This document shows positions 58,984 to 64,000 of a stretch of DNA of 64,000 bases, piece by piece. A model generated the notes under the pieces. That model did no database searches. It was not told the DNA's origin and was given only the letters and a program-made list of their open reading frames with translations. Within the stretch, counting starts at the first letter, position 1. Each line of letters opens with the position of its first letter. The translations under genes were made by a program, and so were the position numbers. The DNA comes from Cornus controversa (lineage: Eukaryota; Streptophyta; Magnoliopsida; Cornales; Cornaceae): NCBI GenBank assembly GCA_026545225.1, contig CM048854.1, forward strand, positions 26,952,730 through 27,016,729. Reading direction: 5' to 3'.

Positions 58984-59392
58984 AAGGGTAAATTACAGAA
59001 ACCTCCCTTGAGGTTTCATCAATTAATATATACTTATTTCCCCTATTTTTTGCAAAATTACACTGACCTTCCTTAAGATTTGTATTTTTGTAACAGTGAC
59101 CTCTCCTCTTATTTGCAAAATTACACTGACCTTCCTTAAGGTTTGTTTGTATTTTTGTAACATCGTGTTTCCTTCCATTAACGGTCATTAAAGATTAGTG
59201 TAGTCAACGTGTACATAAAAATTATTCATTTGTGTGATGTTATAAGGATATTAATGTAATTATATAAGAATCATTAAGTGACATACTCTCGATATTTCTT
59301 ACAAAGAAGGTTAATGTAATTTTATAAACAAAAAAAAAAGGTAAGTATATATTAATGAAACTTCAAAAAAATTCAGTGTAATTTATTCTTTC
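58984..59392. mobile_element. MITE with GGGTAAATTACA-type ends
   Basis: The left end GGGTAAATTACAGAAACCTC then GAGGTTTCATC and ATTAATATATACTTA pairs with the reverse complement of the right end (AATAAATTACACTGAATTTT, GAAGTTTCATTAATATATAC). The inverted repeats are about 55 bp around a roughly 300-bp core. Inside, TTTGCAAAATTACACTGACC appears twice as a direct repeat about 60 bp apart. GTGTAATTTACCC at about 23746-23760 suggests a related relic there. Confidence 0.7.
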
Positions 59393-59399
59393 AATAATA

Positions 59400-60590
59400 C
59401 TACTTACGTTATGCAAACTATTACTTCAAAGGTGTTACATTTTTGTAAGTTATTTATGTTGTACATGCACACAAAATGTAATATTCCTTCTGCTTCAAAA
59501 TATATGAATACTTCGAGAATTATGACTTGTTTCAAAGTACCCAAAAATTTTGGACCCGGACCAAGTACAAAAATTTCTGTAGAAGAGGATCCGGGAATCA
59601 TGCAACCACCATCATATAGCAATATCTTAGACATATAGCAACAGTTTTGATTGTTGCAAATGACTGTTTCTTTTAATAATTTATTAAATTTTCTATCCCC
59701 CATTGGGATTGTCTCAAAATTTTATTTGCTGGATTTTTTGTTTCTATAAAATTTATATTGTAAAGATTTGCATTTAAGAAGTTCTATGAATGTCTCTGGA
59801 TTATCAATTAACAGTTTCGAAGACGTGGGTTTTGTAAAGGTTTCTTACTGTTTGTGCCAAAAACTCAAACACTAGGTAAAAACTTTGTACTTTGTGTCTG
59901 TTTAATTGTAATTAGACATTGATTTTGTCAAATCATGTTAAATTACTTTTTTCACTTTCTTTTACCTCATCTTCTATAAAGTGGGATACAACTTAGTAGA
60001 GGTTGACCAATGAATAGACACTTGTTGATCTGATCCCACAAGGAGACTTTCCACACACTCTCTCTCTCTCTTCTATTTTGTCTTTGTTTATATTTTCATA
60101 ACAGCATTCCTAATTTATCCAAGTATATTCATCAATATATTTCAAGCTTAAAAATTATTAATTTTTTAATAAATTAAAAATACGATACTCGAATATTCAA
60201 TACTTTCTCCTAATATTTTTAGCAAGTAAAAATTGATCTTCTATTACTATTCGAATTTTATTGTTTGTCTTGTCAAATTGAAAATTAAAAAATAAATAAA
60301 TAAACTATTTTTTAAGTTGAATTTTTTTATCTCGACAAAGAAAAGAAAAGAAAAGAAAGTTTGTGTGGAACTTTGACTCTTCCATCAGATTCACAAAACT
60401 GAATATTCCGTGGCTTCAATGGCCTTCAAGACTTTTCGTAGGAGGCACGGTGGCGTGTGCATTAATAGCCAATAATCTCTTTCCACGTATACCCGTTCTC
60501 AATTATTTTATTCCAAAACTACCCTCCTTATAACACGTCACCTCCATAACAACCGCGAGTCTATTTTTATTACATCCTCCTCGCTCGTAC
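59400..60590. other. Upstream intergenic DNA of the QWRF gene
   Basis: No gene recognised. The two overlapping frames at 59404-59703 on opposite strands have no family features. A CT-rich patch lies at about 60057-60072, and AT-rich DNA elsewhere. Confidence 0.45.
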
Positions 60591-60592
60591 AG

Positions 60593-60600
60593 TATATAAT
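60593..60600 (+). promoter_or_regulatory. Probable TATA box of the QWRF gene
   Basis: TATATAAT lies 345 bp upstream of the start codon. A CT-rich stretch (60715-60870), typical of plant 5' leaders, follows, and a telo-box-like TTAGGGTTTG lies at about 60906-60915. A transcription start near 60625 is inferred. Confidence 0.5.
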
Positions 60601-60944
60601 CTCTTATTCGAAAATGTATATAATATAGCTCATACAACACCACTAGGCCACTAACTAGTTGCAAAACAGTTATGCTCCCAAATCTCCCCTAAGCAACTCC
60701 ACAGTCTCCACCACTTCCACTCTCTCTCTTCTCTCGCCGGCATAACCCAAATCTCATATTTCCGGCACTTTCTCTCTCTAAAACCTCTCTTCCTCTCTCT
60801 GCACTTTTCCATTCCACCACAAATCCACACATTACTCACAAAACTTGTCTCTCTATTTCTCTTTCTAAATTTAACTTAAACAATCTTAGGTGTTTCGGGC
60901 ATAAATTAGGGTTTGAGAGTGAGATGTGAATGTTGTGAACTATA

Positions 60945-63900
60945 ATGGTGGGTACTGTGTGTGCTTCACTGAACCCTAAGGTGTCTGGGACTTACAAGAA
61001 CCCCAAAAGGCCTTCTCTGTTACGCTCTGAGGTCGACAATGGCGTCGCTGGCACTCGGAGACCTAATTCGAGAGAACTCACATCTATGTACATGTCTTCG
61101 ACTTCAACAACTTCGAACTCGGTCACCTCTTCTTCCTATTCGTCGTCTTCGAATTCATCTTCTTCGAGGCGGTACCAGTCGCCGCTTGCTTCGAGAACGG
61201 TCGCAACAACGCCGCCCCATTCTGCGATCAAGCGTTCGCAGTCGGCGGAGCGGAGGCGGCTAATCACGTCTCGGCCTAATACGCCGAGCAAAGCCGGCGA
61301 GATTTCAGCAGCGACGAAGTTATTGGGCACTTCGACGAGGAGTTTGTCGGTTTCGTTTCAAGGAGAGTCGTTTTCGTTTTCTGTTAGTAAAGTGAAACCG
61401 GTGCATTCCGTGAATAATTTGAGTAATGTGAGGAAAGGTACTCCGGAGAGGAGGAAGGCGGCGATGCCGGTGAGGGATCAGACGGAAAATTCGAACCCCG
61501 TTGATCAACATCGCTGGCCGGGAAGGTTGCGGGAAGTGAATTCTCTGAGTAGGAGTGTGGATTGTACTGATGAGAAGAAGAAATGGGGTGGATCTGGGAC
61601 TGGGAGTGTAGTTAGGGCATTGCAACAATCCATGATCGATGAGAGTAAGAAACATTCAATTGGTGGTGTATTGAACTCAACTACTCTTAATGTTGATGCA
61701 AATTCAGCTATTAGATCTTCTGTAACAGCCAATGGTGTTGCTTCTGATAGGGAAAGTGTTTCTTCTGACAGCAATTCAGCTGTAGAGGAGTGTGTGAGTG
61801 TTGCTCGAACGCGGGAAGGACCGCGTGGTGTTGTGGTGCCGGCGAGGTTTTGGCAAGAGAACAGTAACAGGCTGCGGCGTTTGCCAGAACCAGGGTCTCC
61901 GGGATCAGAAAACAATGGATTTAAAATGGCGGTTACACCAAAGCTAATTGCCACCCAGAAACTATTAAATGATGGTCCTTTATCGTCACCCCCGGGTGTT
62001 CCTACCAGGAGGGGACAATCATCTCCTCTTCGTGGAGCACTTCCTTCAGCTTCCTCATGTAAGCCAATGGCATTTTCGACGTCTTCTCCTTCTAGGAGGG
62101 CTCCCAGTCCGTCTCGAGTAAGGAATGGTGTGGCGAGTACATTGAGTAAAAGCTTTAACAACACACCATCTATGCTGTGTTTTGCTGCAGACATTCGGAG
62201 AGGGAAGATGGGGGAGAACCGAATTGCTGATTTACACCTATTAAAGCTTTTGTATAACCGGCACTTGCAGTGGCGATTTGTAAATGCAAGAACAGATACT
62301 TCCCTGTTTGTCCAGAGGGTGATTGCAGAGGTAAAACTCCTTGACATTACACCTCATTGTTCTTGATATATTGACTTTTATCTTATGTATTAAACTTTCT
62401 TTCGATGCGATATAATTTTATTATATTTAGTTATATCTCAACTATACAACTTTGTTTGTCCAACAATTATTGATGCATGGTATAGTTTGGTTCGTGTTTG
62501 ATTTTCTTTTACCTTCTAACCTAAAATTTATGCGTCATTACTTGGAATATCAGTGATCTTCCTATCTTCCCTCTAGGCCTTTCAGGAGGTTCTTCTTGAC
62601 AACCTAGACCCTTATCTCCTGTTTACCCTGTATTCGTTTAAGTAACTCAATAGCTGTTCTATGAACCCACATTTGTCACATATAAACTTGCATATTTTGA
62701 GTTTTGAAATCTATATAATTTTACATTTTGCAGGTTTGACTTTTTATAGTGCTTGTTGTTAGGCATCATTAATGCATTTATTAATTTTCTGTTGTCACAT
62801 CTGCAAAGAGGGCCACCGTTGACTGATGAATTCATGCATCCTCTTGCATAGTTAATAAGGGGATAAAGGATTTTTTTTCCTTTAATGGAATAAGAAATGA
62901 CAATATAGTGCCCATATTGTACAAATGTGCAAGTAATATTGTTCAAATTAAACCACTAATAGTTCAGCTCTAGTGGTATCTCTTCTACTTTCTAAGTAGA
63001 AGGTTGGGCATTCAAATCGGGACAATTGCGTAGAGAGCGTTTGGGTTACTAAGTCACAAGTGCTGAAATGACATGATAGTGGTGACTTATATTGTTCTCA
63101 GAATACCAGTGTTCTTAGGAACACTTTTATTGTTCTCAGAAAACCAGTGTTCTTAGTTCCTCTGAAATTAAATCATTGTGCTGATGTACAAAAAGCAAAA
63201 GTTCAACTGTTATAATATCTCTCTTTTCCTTTTACAAATAGTTGGTAGTCCTTATAGTTTCTGATGAAATAAGACAATATAAACTGTAAAGTGAATATCT
63301 CAATATTTGTGTGTTTTTAGAGTTGAAAATTTGGTAAGATAAACAAGTGCAGGATTTAATTTGTAATTGATCTGGTTTTCTAAATCTAACATTTTGAAGA
63401 TTGGTGGAATTCTTCATCTAAATGTCAGGATTTATTTTATAACTGATCTGGTTTTCTAAATCCAACCTTTTGAGGATTTGGAGGTATTCTTCATCTTAAT
63501 GTTCTTCTCTTTATCAGAAAAGCCTTTATAATGCATGGGTAACTATCTCAAAATTGCGGTACTCTGTCAAGTGCAAAAGACTAGAATTACATTTGCTGAA
63601 GCAGAACTTGAAGCTGTATTCCATCCTTAAGGGACAAGTAAGATCCTTCTTGGTTTGAATGTTCTTTTCTTCTTTTTGTTTTGTTTTTTGTTTTTGGGTC
63701 ATGCCTCATCTGTTTATTCACTTTGCAAATAATGTCAAAAGGTTAAGTCTATACTTTGTCTATGCTTCTTAGCACCCTCAATTAATGGGAACTACACTGG
63801 ACAATGGCCTTTAATTGTCTACTCTGTTTAATGACTGAATATTACCTGGGCACTTTTTTTTTTCTCCTTTTTTCTTTTTCTTCTTTTTTTTTTTGGCTTT

Positions 63901-64000
63901 ATGTTTTGGCAGATACAGATAAATGGGAAGTTGTTCTTGAAATTTCTTTTGATCCTAGTTTTTGCTAGTCATTGTAGTTTATCTATTATCATCACTTTGT
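60945..64000 (+). CDS. QWRF motif-containing protein (QWRF1/QWRF2-like, DUF566), 5' part
   Basis: QWRF proteins are plant-specific microtubule-associated proteins; one member, AUG8, serves in the augmin complex that recruits gamma-tubulin to microtubules. Exon 1 is 60945-62330 (462 residues) and exon 2 is 63518-63637 (40 residues), in phase with GT-AG borders. The rest lies beyond the window. Exon 1 carries the family's short motifs in a basic, Ser-rich, probably disordered region: RRYQSPLASRT, IKRSQSAERRR, STRSLSVSFQGESFSF, WPGRLR, GSVVRALQQSMIDE and VVVPARFWQE. The helical start of the conserved domain follows, with QWRF at residues 442-445 in LLYNRHLQWRFVNARTDTSL. Exon 2 (LYNAWVTISKLRYSV, LKLYSILKGQ) is also typical. 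The N-terminus resembles QWRF1/QWRF2 more than EDE1 or AUG8, from memory only. The start codon opens the conserved N-terminal segment. Confidence 0.9.
62955..63045 (+). mobile_element. Possible tRNA-derived SINE relic in QWRF intron 1
   Basis: AGTTCAGCTCTAGTGGTATC resembles a tRNA-type A box and GGGCATTCAAATCGGGACA a B box, about 45 bp apart. This is the spacing of plant tRNA-derived SINEs. No tail or target duplication was identified. A direct repeat of TTATTGTTCTCAGAAAACCAG type lies just downstream (about 63090-63150). Confidence 0.45.

Noticed and set aside
59404..59703. 99-residue minus-strand frame overlapping a 75-residue plus-strand frame
   Set aside because: Neither has recognisable motifs. 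Mutual overlap on opposite strands suggests chance.
61505..62347. 280-codon minus-strand frame
   Set aside because: It is the antisense shadow of the QWRF first exon, whose family motifs are unmistakable on the plus strand.
63910..64000. Third QWRF exon beginning after TTTTGGCAG at about 63912
   Set aside because: The translation after this AG does not resemble the family, which continues with a conserved helical region. The real next exon is probably beyond the window.

Overview
This is nuclear DNA of a flowering plant, almost certainly a eudicot. The signs are long AT-rich intergenic tracts, spliced genes with GT-AG introns, plant-specific gene families (QWRF microtubule protein, plant-type TAF4, CC-NB-ARC-LRR relics), LTR retrotransposons primed by initiator Met-tRNA, MITEs and Au-type SINE relics. 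Species cannot be told from the sequence. I see no bacterial, organellar or CRISPR-like content.

Layout. Four protein-coding genes could be assembled exon by exon. (1) 1-3108, minus: the 5' part of a TFIID subunit TAF4 gene, running off the left edge. (2) 20971-25236, plus: a three-exon gene for a 116-residue secreted, proline-rich, peptide-precursor-like protein. (3) 35100-42098, plus: a seven-exon CWC22-type spliceosome protein of 553 residues (MIF4G plus MA3), shorter than usual. (4) 60945 to beyond the right edge, plus: a QWRF-motif (DUF566) microtubule-associated protein. They are unrelated housekeeping or developmental genes with no sign of shared regulation.

Between genes 1 and 2 lies a nest of transposable elements. 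A large solo-LTR-like element (6790-15087, TSD ACTTT) contains two further solo-LTR-like elements (7010-10203, TSD CGTCT; 13126-14393, TSD ACTAT). The first of these carries a minisatellite, and a complete 572-bp TRIM (8258-8829, TSD GGTTA) with almost identical LTRs sits inside it. A second small non-autonomous LTR element (17410-18845) follows. Between genes 2 and 3 are two inverted-repeat DNA elements, a tandem duplication, and a decayed gypsy-type accessory gene (31380-33336, minus).

Downstream of CWC22 (42-54.5 kb) is a rearranged region. It holds a partial duplicate of the CWC22 last exon, a duplicated non-coding block that is more similar between copies than the exon is, and NLR pseudogene pieces facing in opposite directions. 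MITEs are interspersed. The stretch 54.3-60.6 kb is gene-poor, with an Au-SINE relic, tandem repeats and a MITE.

The most notable items are the four-element TE nest, the fresh TRIM, the candidate signalling-peptide gene, the duplicated non-coding block, the shortened CWC22 paralogue and a probable GC-AG intron in TAF4. All homology statements rest on recognition by eye, not on a database search.
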